In this document: one piece after another, positions 16,796-24,112 of the stretch
How positions within the stretch are numbered: the first letter of the stretch is position 1
Layout of the letters: each line of letters begins with the position of its first letter
Assembly (NCBI GenBank): GCA_000438155.1
Contig: FR902933.1
Span: 1-29,481, forward strand
Length of the DNA: 29,481 nucleotides
Direction: 5' to 3'
Source: Firmicutes bacterium CAG:95
GTDB taxonomy: Bacteria > Bacillota > Clostridia > Lachnospirales > Lachnospiraceae
The notes under the pieces: generated by a model
What the model saw: the letters and a program-made list of their open reading frames with translations, nothing else
Told to the model about the DNA's origin: nothing
Databases searched by the model: none
Position numbers and translations under genes: made by a program

Positions 16796-17446
16796 GTGAT
16801 TACAGACGAAAGAATCAGTACATTTATTCATTCCCTGGACACGGGGAATACTCCCTTTCTTACGGAATTGGAGCGATATGCGAAGGAAACCAATGTACCT
16901 GTTATCCGACCTCAGATGCAGAGCTTTTTGAAGGTGCTTCTTGCAATGCAGCAGCCGAAGCAGATCTTAGAGGTGGGAACGGCCATTGGTTTTTCTGCGT
17001 TACTGATGGCGGAATATGGACCGGAAGACTGCCATATTACAACAATTGAAAAATATGAAAAGCGGATTCCTCTTGCCAGGGAGAATTTCAAAAAGGCGGG
17101 CAGGGAAGACCGGATTACCCTGTTGGAGGGAGATGCCACAGAAATCCTTAAAGAACTGGAAGGACCGTATGACCTGATTTTTATGGATGCGGCGAAGGGA
17201 CAATATATCCACTTCCTTCCGGATATTCTGAAATTAATGCCGGAGGGAGGCGTACTGCTCTCCGATAATGTGCTTCAGGACGGGGATGTCTGTGAGTCGC
17301 GGTTTGCGGTAACGAGAAGAAACCGTACAATTCATGCCCGGATGCGGGATTATCTGTATGAATTGAAGCATCATGAAGAGCTTCGCACGGATATTCTGCC
17401 GGTGGGTGATGGAATGACGATCAGCGTTCGCATCAGCAGGCCGTAA
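16796..17446 (+). CDS. trmR: O-methyltransferase, probable tRNA 5-hydroxyuridine methyltransferase TrmR (YrrM)
   Basis: A 216-residue class I SAM methyltransferase of the metal-dependent catechol-OMT-like family. The SAM site is ILEVGTAIGFSAL (57-69), and the metal-binding residues are likely Asp131, Asp157 and Asn158 (FMDAAKGQY, LSDNVL). B. subtilis TrmR methylates ho5U34 to mo5U in tRNA. The locus supports that role: it follows the MltG-like gene (yrrL position) and precedes a U32 protein (yrrO/trhP position). The start is GTG at 16796, 3 bases after the previous stop, with GGGAG upstream. Confidence 0.88.
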   Translation: MITDERISTFIHSLDTGNTPFLTELERYAKETNVPVIRPQMQSFLKVLLAMQQPKQILEVGTAIGFSALLMAEYGPEDCHITTIEKYEKRIPLARENFKKAGREDRITLLEGDATEILKELEGPYDLIFMDAAKGQYIHFLPDILKLMPEGGVLLSDNVLQDGDVCESRFAVTRRNRTIHARMRDYLYELKHHEELRTDILPVGDGMTISVRISRP

Positions 17447-17543
17447 GCAGGTTCCGTATTTGAGGACAGATAAGAGATCTGACAGATCGGGATATAAATA
17501 AGTTGTAAACGTATATATAGTTAAGAACAGTCAAGGAGACAGA

Positions 17544-18788
17544 ATGAGAAAACCGGAACTCTTGATACCTGCCAGTTCACTGGAGGTTTTAAAAACAGCC
17601 GTGCTTTTTGGAGCAGATGCGGTATATATCGGAGGCGAAGCATTCGGACTTCGTGCAAAAGCCAAAAATTTTGATAAAGAGAGCATGAAGGAAGGGATTG
17701 CCTTTGCCCATGAGAGAGGCGTGCGTGTTCATGTGACAGCCAATATTCTGGCGCATAACCGGGATCTTGAAGGAGCAAGGGAATATTTTAAGGAACTGAA
17801 GGAATTAAAGCCGGATGCCCTGATTATTGCAGATCCGGGAATGTTTACCCTTGCACGTGAAATCTGCCCGGAAATTGATATTCATGTGTCTACACAGGCC
17901 AATAATACGAATTATATGACCTACCGGTTCTGGTATCAGCAGGGAGCAAAACGTGTGGTATCGGCAAGAGAACTGTCACTTGATGAAATTAAAGAGATCC
18001 GTGAACATATTCCAAAGGAGCTTGAGATCGAAAGCTTTATCCATGGGGCAATGTGCATTTCCTATTCGGGAAGATGCCTCCTTAGCAGCTTTTTTACCGG
18101 AAGAGATGCTAACCAGGGAGCCTGTACGCATCCCTGCCGCTGGAAATATTCCGTTATGGAGGAGAAGCGTCCGGGTGAGTATTTCCCGGTATATGAGAAC
18201 GAGCGCGGAACTTATATCTTTAACTCCAAGGATCTGTGCATGATTGAGCATATTCCGGAGATGATCGGGGCGGGAATTGACAGCTTCAAGATCGAAGGAC
18301 GTATGAAAACGGCGCTTTACGTGGCAACTGTTGCCAGAACCTACCGGAAAGCGATTGATGATTATCTCGAATCTGAGGAGAAATATCGTGCCAACATGGA
18401 ATGGTATAAGGAAGAAATTTCCAAGTGCACATACCGTCAGTTCACGACGGGCTTTTATTTTGGAAAGCCGGATGAGAATACGCAGATTTATGATTCCAAT
18501 ACTTATATCAACGAATATATTTATCTGGGAAGCATTGAAGAGGTCACAGAAGAGGGACTTGCGAAAATCACGCAGAAGAACAAATTCTGTGTGGGCGACC
18601 GCATTGAAATTATGAAACCTGATGGTGACAACATAGAAGCTTCCGTGTTATCCTTAAGAACAGAGGATGGGCAGCAGGTGGAAAGCGCACCCCATCCACA
18701 GCAGGTTTTGTATGTGGAATTAAGTACCGTACCTGCGGTATTTGATCTTCTTCGTGTCCGTAAGATGGATCCGGAAAACGCTGAATAA
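17544..18788 (+). CDS. trhP: Peptidase U32 family protein, probable tRNA hydroxylation protein TrhP
   Basis: A 414-residue U32-family protein with the full signature ESFIHGAMCISYSGRCLLS. Four cysteines (171, 178, 194, 198) probably bind an iron-sulfur cluster. A C-terminal beta domain (about 330-414) follows. TrhP uses prephenate-derived chemistry to form 5-hydroxyuridine at tRNA position 34, the substrate of TrmR encoded just upstream. Bacillus has two adjacent U32 genes (yrrN, yrrO). Only one, resembling the longer YrrO, is present here. A protease role is an old and doubtful annotation. AAGGAG precedes the ATG. Confidence 0.87.
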   Translation: MRKPELLIPASSLEVLKTAVLFGADAVYIGGEAFGLRAKAKNFDKESMKEGIAFAHERGVRVHVTANILAHNRDLEGAREYFKELKELKPDALIIADPGMFTLAREICPEIDIHVSTQANNTNYMTYRFWYQQGAKRVVSARELSLDEIKEIREHIPKELEIESFIHGAMCISYSGRCLLSSFFTGRDANQGACTHPCRWKYSVMEEKRPGEYFPVYENERGTYIFNSKDLCMIEHIPEMIGAGIDSFKIEGRMKTALYVATVARTYRKAIDDYLESEEKYRANMEWYKEEISKCTYRQFTTGFYFGKPDENTQIYDSNTYINEYIYLGSIEEVTEEGLAKITQKNKFCVGDRIEIMKPDGDNIEASVLSLRTEDGQQVESAPHPQQVLYVELSTVPAVFDLLRVRKMDPENAE

Positions 18789-18856
18789 TTGCTGTTTTCC
18801 ATGCGTGGGATCCTTAAGATCTTAAAGACTGGAGAATAGACAGAGGGAGGAAAACA

Positions 18857-20995
18857 ATGAATGATGTGAAAGATGTCGAGGCGCTTTTTGGCAGCCGGGT
18901 GTTTACCCGTGCGACCATGCGGGAACGCCTTCCAAAGAATGTTTACAAAGAAGTAATCAAGGCAATGGATTGCGGCGGTGAACTTTCTCCGGCAACAGCA
19001 GATGTGGTGGCAAAAGCCATGAAGGACTGGGCAGTTGAGAATGGTGCAACCCATTATACGCACTGGTTTCAGCCCCTCACCGGTATTACGGCTGAAAAGC
19101 ATGATTCTTTTATCACGCATCCGGATGTGGATGGGAAAATGCTGATGGAATTTTCCGGCAAAGAGCTCATTAAGGGTGAGCCGGATGCTTCTTCGTTTCC
19201 TTCGGGCGGGCTTCGTGCAACCTTTGAAGCACGTGGCTATACTGCATGGGATATTACGTCTCCGGCATTCCTGCGCGTGGATGCAACGGGCGTGATTCTT
19301 TGCATTACGACTGCATTCGTGATTCTTTGCATTCCGACTGCATTCTGTTCTTATAAGGGAGAAGCGCTGGATACGAAAACACCGCTTCTGCGTTCCATGG
19401 AAGCGATCAGCCAGCAGGCTCTTCGTATCGTGCGTCTGTTTGGCAATACGGAAGCAACGAGAGTGATTCCGAGTGTTGGTGCAGAGCAGGAGTATTTCCT
19501 GGTAGACCGGGATAATTATTTGAAGCGTGAAGATCTGATTTTTGCAGGAAGAACCCTGTTTGGAGCGCCTGCTCCGAAGGGACAGGAAATGGATGACCAT
19601 TATTTCGGAACCATCCGTGAACGGATCGGCGCTTATATGAAAGATATTAATCTGGAGCTTTGGAAGCTTGGTGTCACGGCGAAAACCCAGCACAATGAGG
19701 CAGCTCCTGCACAGCATGAACTTGCTCCGATTTATGAAACAGCCAATGTTGCGGTAGATCATAATCAGCTTATTATGGAGACCATGAAGAAGGTGGCAGA
19801 GCGTCACAATCTGACCTGTCTGCTCCATGAAAAGCCATATGCCGGTGTGAATGGTTCCGGTAAGCACAATAACTGGTCACTGACTACGGATAATGGCGTG
19901 AATATGCTTGATCCGGGTGAAACCCCGAATGAAAATATCCAGTTCCTTCTGGTGCTTGCCTGCATTATCAAGGCTGTGGACGTTCATGCGGATCTGCTGC
20001 GTCAGAGTGCATCCGATGTTGGAAACGATCACCGTCTTGGTGGATATGAAGCGCCTCCGGCGATTATGTCCGTATTCCTGGGAGAACAGCTCGAAGACGT
20101 GGTAAAGCAGCTTGTGGAAACAGGGGAAGCTTCCCATTGTCTTGAGGGTGGTAAGATGGAGACCGGTGTGTCTGCCATTCCTGATTTTGCGAAGGATGCC
20201 ACCGACCGTAACCGCACCTCACCGTTTGCCTTTACCGGTAATAAGTTTGAATTCCGAAGCGTAGGCTCTTCTGATTCTGTGGGAAGTCCGAACACGACGT
20301 TAAATGCGATTGTGGCAGAGGCTTTCTGTGAAGCGGCAGATGAGCTGGAGAAGGCAGAGGATTTTGACCAGGCAGTGCATGATCTGATTAAAAAGTACTT
20401 TTCCGAGCATCAGAGAATTATCTTTAATGGCAATGGCTATGCTCCGGAATGGGTAGAAGAAGCAAAGCGCCGCGGATTACCCAATCTCATATCCATGGTC
20501 GATGCGGTCGATACCCTGACAACGGATAAGGCCGTAAAGCTGTTTGAGAAGTTTAAAATCTTTACGAGGGCGGAGCTGGAATCCAGAGAAGAAATTCTTT
20601 ATGAAACCTATGCGAAGACGCTGAATATTGAAGCGCTTACGATGATCCATATGGCTTCCCGCCAGTTGCTTCCGGTATGTATATCCTACAGTAAGAAGCT
20701 GGCAGATGCCGTGATTGCAGTAACAGAAGCCGGTGCAGATGCTTCTGTGCAGGAAGAACTGCTGAATGAGGTATCCAGAGAACTGAAGAGTGCAAAGCTT
20801 GCACTGGAAGCATTGAAGATTGACGAAGAGAAGGCCGGAAAGATTACGGATGCAAGGGAACAGGCATTCTTCTACAAGGATGTCGTCAAAGAGGATATGG
20901 ATGCCCTGCGTGCTCCGATTGACCACCTGGAAATGCTGGTTGAAAAGGATATGTGGCCGATGCCGACCTATGCGGATCTGATGTTTGAGGTCTAG
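18857..20995 (+). CDS. glnN: Glutamine synthetase type III, with internal 9-residue duplication
   Basis: A 712-residue GSIII that forms glutamine from glutamate, ammonia and ATP. Hallmarks are FPSGGLRATFEARGYTAWD, SVGAEQEYFLVDR, KTQHNEAAPAQHELAPIYE, EKPYAGVNGSGKHNNWSL, DVGNDHRLGGYEAPPAI and DRNRTSPFAFTGNKFEFR, in that order. All catalytic blocks look intact. The oddity is at residues 146-163, where VILCITTAF is immediately followed by VILCIPTAF. The family has only one LCIPTAF block there. It results from a 27-bp tandem duplication at 19292-19345. GGGAGG precedes the ATG. A terminator follows, so the gene may be monocistronic. Confidence 0.95.
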   Translation: MNDVKDVEALFGSRVFTRATMRERLPKNVYKEVIKAMDCGGELSPATADVVAKAMKDWAVENGATHYTHWFQPLTGITAEKHDSFITHPDVDGKMLMEFSGKELIKGEPDASSFPSGGLRATFEARGYTAWDITSPAFLRVDATGVILCITTAFVILCIPTAFCSYKGEALDTKTPLLRSMEAISQQALRIVRLFGNTEATRVIPSVGAEQEYFLVDRDNYLKREDLIFAGRTLFGAPAPKGQEMDDHYFGTIRERIGAYMKDINLELWKLGVTAKTQHNEAAPAQHELAPIYETANVAVDHNQLIMETMKKVAERHNLTCLLHEKPYAGVNGSGKHNNWSLTTDNGVNMLDPGETPNENIQFLLVLACIIKAVDVHADLLRQSASDVGNDHRLGGYEAPPAIMSVFLGEQLEDVVKQLVETGEASHCLEGGKMETGVSAIPDFAKDATDRNRTSPFAFTGNKFEFRSVGSSDSVGSPNTTLNAIVAEAFCEAADELEKAEDFDQAVHDLIKKYFSEHQRIIFNGNGYAPEWVEEAKRRGLPNLISMVDAVDTLTTDKAVKLFEKFKIFTRAELESREEILYETYAKTLNIEALTMIHMASRQLLPVCISYSKKLADAVIAVTEAGADASVQEELLNEVSRELKSAKLALEALKIDEEKAGKITDAREQAFFYKDVVKEDMDALRAPIDHLEMLVEKDMWPMPTYADLMFEV
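19292..19345 (+). repeat. 27-bp in-frame tandem duplication inside the GSIII gene
   Basis: Copy 1 (19292-19318) and copy 2 (19319-19345) are identical except for A at 19307 versus C at 19334. This changes Thr (copy 1) to Pro (copy 2). The Pro version matches the family LCIPTAF motif, so copy 1 is the diverged one. The reading frame is kept. Confidence 0.97.
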
Positions 20996-21042
20996 GTGAC
21001 CGGATACAACCATGCAGAATGGCATAAGATGATAAAAATAAG

Positions 21043-21086
21043 ACTCCCGTATACCGGTGCTGAACCGGATACGGGAGTTTGTGATT
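21043..21086. terminator. Strong bidirectional terminator between GSIII and the cysteine peptidase gene
   Basis: ACTCCCGTAT (21043-21052) pairs perfectly with ATACGGGAGT (21069-21078). An inner CCGGT/ACCGG stem sits on top. TTTGTGATTT follows on plus and CTTATTTTTAT on minus, so it can serve both convergent genes. Confidence 0.88.
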
Positions 21087-21180
21087 TAAATGATATATAA
21101 TTCTGAATTATTGTTATATCAAAGTCGGGGCTTTTGATCTCGACATCTTAACCTAACAGACTGTGAACTGGATGAATTCA

Positions 21181-21852
21181 CTAATTTACCTTCACTTCCA
21201 GATAACCCAATAACTTGCTCATATCATATTCGTTAAGAATTCCTAAATTGGAATCATAGAACTCGCCATCAAAGTGAATCAGGTAATGGCAATAGCGTCC
21301 CATCTTCTCCATCATAATGCAGCACTTGGGAAGGGTGGCTTCCTCTCCTTCGGTATACATGATGACATCGCTGTGATCGATGCCATAGTAATTCAATGCA
21401 GAAATGATGCGACCCATCGTAGCCTGCCATTCACGGCAGTCCATAACACTGATTACCTCGGCAATGGTAACTCCTGCCAGCATGGCAACACAGGTCTGCC
21501 CACATAAACCGTCCTCCGGCTGGGTAATAATATCAATGTGGTCAATCCTGCGAATTGGATTGTCAAAGCTGTAGGGGCTGTTCTGATCCATTTTGATTAA
21601 GCTGGAGCCGATATGAAGCAGGATCTTATGAGGCTGTGTGACATCAATGTGTGCCACGTCCTCATCTCTTAAATGAATCTTATAGTTGCCCTTCTCTTCC
21701 GGAAGAAGTTCACAGTCAATATGTTTATTGTCCAGAATCAGGTCGCCCTGAATTACATCACGCTGCTTGCAGACCTCCCATACATTAAAGGGGATACGGA
21801 TGCAGAAGAGGTTGTCCTTCTTCTCAATTTTACCGGTAAAAAAGTATCTCAT
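21181..21852 (-). CDS. DUF1905-like domain fused to a C39-like cysteine peptidase domain
   Basis: A 223-residue protein in two parts. Residues 1-80 follow a DUF1905-like beta-barrel pattern (FFTGKIEKKDNLFCIRIPFNVWEV, then GDLILDNKHIDCELLP). Residues 105-215 resemble a papain-fold C39-like peptidase: Gln111 (oxyanion), Cys117 in DGLCGQTCVAML, His189 in YCHYLIHFDG and Asp200 in EFYDSNLG. No signal peptide or transmembrane helix, so it is probably cytoplasmic. Substrate unknown. AGGAGG precedes the ATG, and TATAAT lies about 45 bases upstream without a good -35. The neighbours give no functional hint. Confidence 0.7.
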   Translation of the reverse strand: MRYFFTGKIEKKDNLFCIRIPFNVWEVCKQRDVIQGDLILDNKHIDCELLPEEKGNYKIHLRDEDVAHIDVTQPHKILLHIGSSLIKMDQNSPYSFDNPIRRIDHIDIITQPEDGLCGQTCVAMLAGVTIAEVISVMDCREWQATMGRIISALNYYGIDHSDVIMYTEGEEATLPKCCIMMEKMGRYCHYLIHFDGEFYDSNLGILNEYDMSKLLGYLEVKVN

Positions 21853-22007
21853 AGTAACCTCCTGAAAATCAATTATTGTATGTCTGACTCGTTGCTATTA
21901 TACTTAAACCATACCAAATTTACGCAGACTTGTTAAGGGTTTTCAGATGAGAAAACTCTGCGTATTGAAAAAAATACAACCTGATAAAAAAATAACGAAA
22001 AAAGTAC

Positions 22008-22036
22008 TTGCCAAATCCGAATATATTATGTATAAT
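22008..22036 (+). promoter_or_regulatory. Promoter of tRNA-Gln
   Basis: TTGCCA (22008-22013), a 17-base spacer and a consensus TATAAT (22031-22036), 19 bases before the tRNA. This is the best sigma-A promoter in the window. Confidence 0.85.
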
Positions 22037-22055
22037 ACCAAAGGTAACAGCACAT

Positions 22056-22127
22056 AGGGCTATCGCCAAACGGTAAGGCAACGGACTCTGACTCCGTCAT
22101 TTCAAGGTTCGAATCCTTGTAGCCCTG
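22056..22127 (+). tRNA. tRNA-Gln (anticodon CUG)
   Basis: 72 bases fold as a normal cloverleaf. The acceptor is AGGGCTA/TAGCCCT with discriminator G, the D arm GCC...GGC, the anticodon stem ACGGA/TCCGT with loop CTCTGAC (anticodon CTG, reading CAG), and the T arm AAGG-TTCGAATC-CTT region. CCA is not encoded (GCTA follows). It is a single-gene unit with its own promoter and terminator. Confidence 0.95.
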
Positions 22128-22130
22128 CTA

Positions 22131-22166
22131 AGAACCCCGAAGGAAATTCCTTCGGGGTTCTTTTTG
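22131..22166 (+). terminator. Rho-independent terminator of tRNA-Gln
   Basis: AGAACCCCGAAGGAA (22131-22145) pairs with TTCCTTCGGGGTTCT (22147-22161), followed by TTTTTG. A very stable stem with a clear T tract. Confidence 0.93.
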
Positions 22167-22168
22167 TG

Positions 22169-22440
22169 GTGCGCCTGGCGGCATACGTTTCTAACGGGTT
22201 AAAGTCCCGAATCCGCCCGGTAGTGGGAAGGATATAGCCGAAAGCAAGGGTGTTGAGGGCAACCTCGAATCTGAAGGAAGCTGGATGTGAGGAACATACT
22301 AACTCACGGGCAAATCTCCGGTCTGACGGACAGAAGCATTGAGGGAAAGAAGACCTGGGATGACAGCAACAATGCCGATCGGTTAAGACCAGTAAGCATT
22401 CAAGAATGGACAGTATATTTCATACACGGTACAGGATATC
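22169..22440 (+). mobile_element. 5' remnant of a group II intron (domain I), no IEP or domain V
   Basis: The stretch starts with the group II 5' consensus GTGCG (22169) and continues with domain-I-like elements. These are CTAACGGG...AAAGTCCCG, CCGCCCGGTAGTGGGAAGG, ATAGCCGAAAGCAAGG, and GAATCTGAAGGAAGCTGGA, all familiar from clostridial group II introns. No reverse-transcriptase ORF and no domain V hairpin are found downstream, so only the 5' part survives. It begins three bases after the T tract of the tRNA-Gln terminator, the site type preferred by class C introns. Class is not assigned. The 3' limit is a guess. Confidence 0.65.
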
Positions 22441-22678
22441 ACGAATGTAAACGGATATACCGTAAGCATCAGCGAGTCCGGAACAGGATTCACTGAATCT
22501 TTTTTGAATATGCAGAGAGATCTATATTTGAGTTGCGATAGAAGGCAATTCTGTGATACCATCTATTATAGATTCCGGACAGATAAACAGGGATATTTAT
22601 GGGTTGATCAGGGATCCTGAGGAATAAGGAACAGACACTGTCATTATCTGAGAAAGAAGAATACAAGAGGAACAATAC
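22441..22678 (+). other. Non-coding stretch between intron remnant and cvfB
   Basis: No supportable gene on either strand. A short 6-bp stem GGATTC/GAATCT followed by six T (22486-22505) could end transcription weakly. TATTATAGAT near 22563-22572 could be part of the cvfB promoter, but no matching -35 is evident. A GAGGAA site precedes cvfB. Confidence 0.4.
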
Positions 22679-23530
22679 ATGTTAGAAATAGGAAAAAGAC
22701 AATTGCTTACGATAGTAAAGAAAGTGGATTTCGGGGTTTATCTTGCAAAAGAGCAGGAAGCGGATCCTGAAGAAAAGGTGCTTTTGCCGAGAAAGGAAGT
22801 TCCGGAGAATGTGCAGCCTGGGGATGAAATCGAAGTGTTTCTTTACCGGGATTCCAAGGACCGGATGATTGCAACGGTACGGCAGCCGAAGCTTTCTTTA
22901 GGAGAGGTTTCGGTGCTTCGCGTGAAGGAAAACGGTAAGATCGGAGCATTTCTTGACTGGGGACTTGAAAAGGATCTGCTGCTTCCGTTCCGTGAACAGG
23001 TAAGAAAGGTATGCCCCGGAGAGGAGTGCCTGGTGGCATTATATCTTGATAAGAGTAAGCGTTTATGTGCGACCATGAAGGTTTATCATTATCTGCGGAC
23101 GGACAGCCCTTATGAAAAGGATCAGAAGGTGACCGGAACACTTTATGAAATCAGTGATAATTTCGGTGCGTTTGTAGCAGTGGATAACTGTTATTCTGCT
23201 TTGATTCCAAAGAAAGAGCCTTTGGGAAATGCCAGGGTTGGAGATACTGTGGAAGCCCGTGTCACGGAGGTGCTTAAGGACGGGAAGCTGTCCTTAAGCC
23301 TCAGGGAGAAAGCATACATCCAGATGAATGAGGATGCGCAGAAGCTTTTGAAGCTTTTGGAAGAGCAGGGCGGGGAACTGCCCGTTGGGGACAAGTCTTC
23401 TCCGGAAAAGATTAAGGAGCTGACCGGCATGAGTAAGAATGAATTCAAGCGTGCGGCTGGTAATTTATACAAGCAGCGCCTGGTTCAGGTGGAAGAACAT
23501 CAGCTTTATCAGCTTTCATCCTGTGAATAA
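22679..23530 (+). CDS. cvfB: S1-domain RNA-binding protein, CvfB (YitL) family
   Basis: A 283-residue protein with S1-like beta-barrels at about 1-60, 65-130 and 143-205. The last is the clearest (VTGTLYEISDNFGAFVAV...GKLSLSLRE). A C-terminal winged helix follows at about 225-283 (KIKELTGMSKNEFKRAAGNLYKQ). This layout is that of CvfB, a staphylococcal RNA-binding virulence regulator; the general cellular role elsewhere is unclear. GAGGAA lies before the ATG. It ends at a bidirectional terminator shared with yjfB. Confidence 0.9.
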   Translation: MLEIGKRQLLTIVKKVDFGVYLAKEQEADPEEKVLLPRKEVPENVQPGDEIEVFLYRDSKDRMIATVRQPKLSLGEVSVLRVKENGKIGAFLDWGLEKDLLLPFREQVRKVCPGEECLVALYLDKSKRLCATMKVYHYLRTDSPYEKDQKVTGTLYEISDNFGAFVAVDNCYSALIPKKEPLGNARVGDTVEARVTEVLKDGKLSLSLREKAYIQMNEDAQKLLKLLEEQGGELPVGDKSSPEKIKELTGMSKNEFKRAAGNLYKQRLVQVEEHQLYQLSSCE

Positions 23531-23592
23531 AAGAATATCATGCAATATCTGCCATATAGATATCCATGATTTGCATGGCTCAGTTACAAATA

Positions 23593-23624
23593 AATAAGGA
23601 CACGCATCTGCGTGTCCTTATTCG
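23593..23624. terminator. Bidirectional terminator between cvfB and yjfB
   Basis: A perfect 14-bp stem AATAAGGACACGCA (23593-23606) / TGCGTGTCCTTATT (23609-23622) with T-rich sequence on both sides. Confidence 0.88.
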
Positions 23625-23666
23625 TTATTCACATGGTTATGAATATGCGATACCTGTCGATGATCC

Positions 23667-23855
23667 TTAAACATACATATCAAAGTTGCTGCCAATATTC
23701 GGATTCACAGATAACTCCATGGAGCGGTCCATCATGTTGATCAGACTGGTACCGGACTGTTCTGTGGAATCGAGCGCTTTACTTAAAACAGCAACTCCGA
23801 CCTGATTCTGCAGATTCATATTCGCCAATGTGGTAGATAATTCAGGAATATTCAT
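23667..23855 (-). CDS. YjfB family putative motility protein
   Basis: A 62-residue protein with the YjfB pattern: MNIPELSTTLANMNLQNQVGVAVLSKALD, then a C-terminal half ending near NPNIGSNFDMYV. The family is annotated as putative motility proteins and is found in flagellated Firmicutes; the molecular role is unknown. GGAGAGG precedes the ATG. It is a single-gene unit with its own promoter and terminator. Its presence hints that the host may be motile. Confidence 0.85.
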   Translation of the reverse strand: MNIPELSTTLANMNLQNQVGVAVLSKALDSTEQSGTSLINMMDRSMELSVNPNIGSNFDMYV

Positions 23856-23887
23856 CGAACCTCTCCTTTCCTTTTATCTATAAGAGC

Positions 23888-23917
23888 AGTATAGCACTTC
23901 ACATAAGAAGCAGTAAA
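23888..23917 (-). promoter_or_regulatory. Promoter of yjfB
   Basis: On minus: TTTACT (23917-23912), an 18-base spacer and TATACT (23893-23888), with TG one base before the -10 (extended). It looks like sigma-A rather than the flagellar sigma-D consensus. Confidence 0.55.
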
Positions 23918-23964
23918 GGAAAAGTTGAAATTTGAAAAACGCCTTCTGAAGCACAGAAAAATAC

Positions 23965-23999
23965 ACAAAAAAATCATAATTTTTAGTGGATTTTTTTGT
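23965..23999. repeat. AT-rich inverted repeat in the yjfB-regulator divergent region
   Basis: ACAAAAAAATC (23965-23975) and GATTTTTTTGT (23989-23999) are perfect 11-bp inverted arms with a 13-base loop. It lies directly upstream of A+T-rich promoter-like sequence (TTGTAC at 23996-24001, TATAAT at 24015-24020, TATACA at 24020-24025) for the downstream regulator. Confidence 0.6.
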
Positions 24000-24112
24000 A
24001 CATATGTATTAAAATATAATATACATTACTATAAATAACGAAAAAATATTTCATGTATTGGTTAATGTGCATAATGAAGCAGGTTATGGCGTAGCTGCAG
24101 AGAGGGGGCTAT

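Noticed and set aside
18521..19867. 448-codon open frame on minus across trhP and GSIII
   Set aside because: Antisense shadow of two strongly supported genes; its internal repeat only mirrors the GSIII duplication, and it has no ribosome site or family resemblance.
22287..22496. 69-codon open frame on plus
   Set aside because: Lies within the group II intron remnant; structured RNA sequence, not a credible protein.
22486..22505. Short stem with T run as a real terminator
   Set aside because: Only about 6 bp with a 3-base loop; too weak to claim as a terminator.
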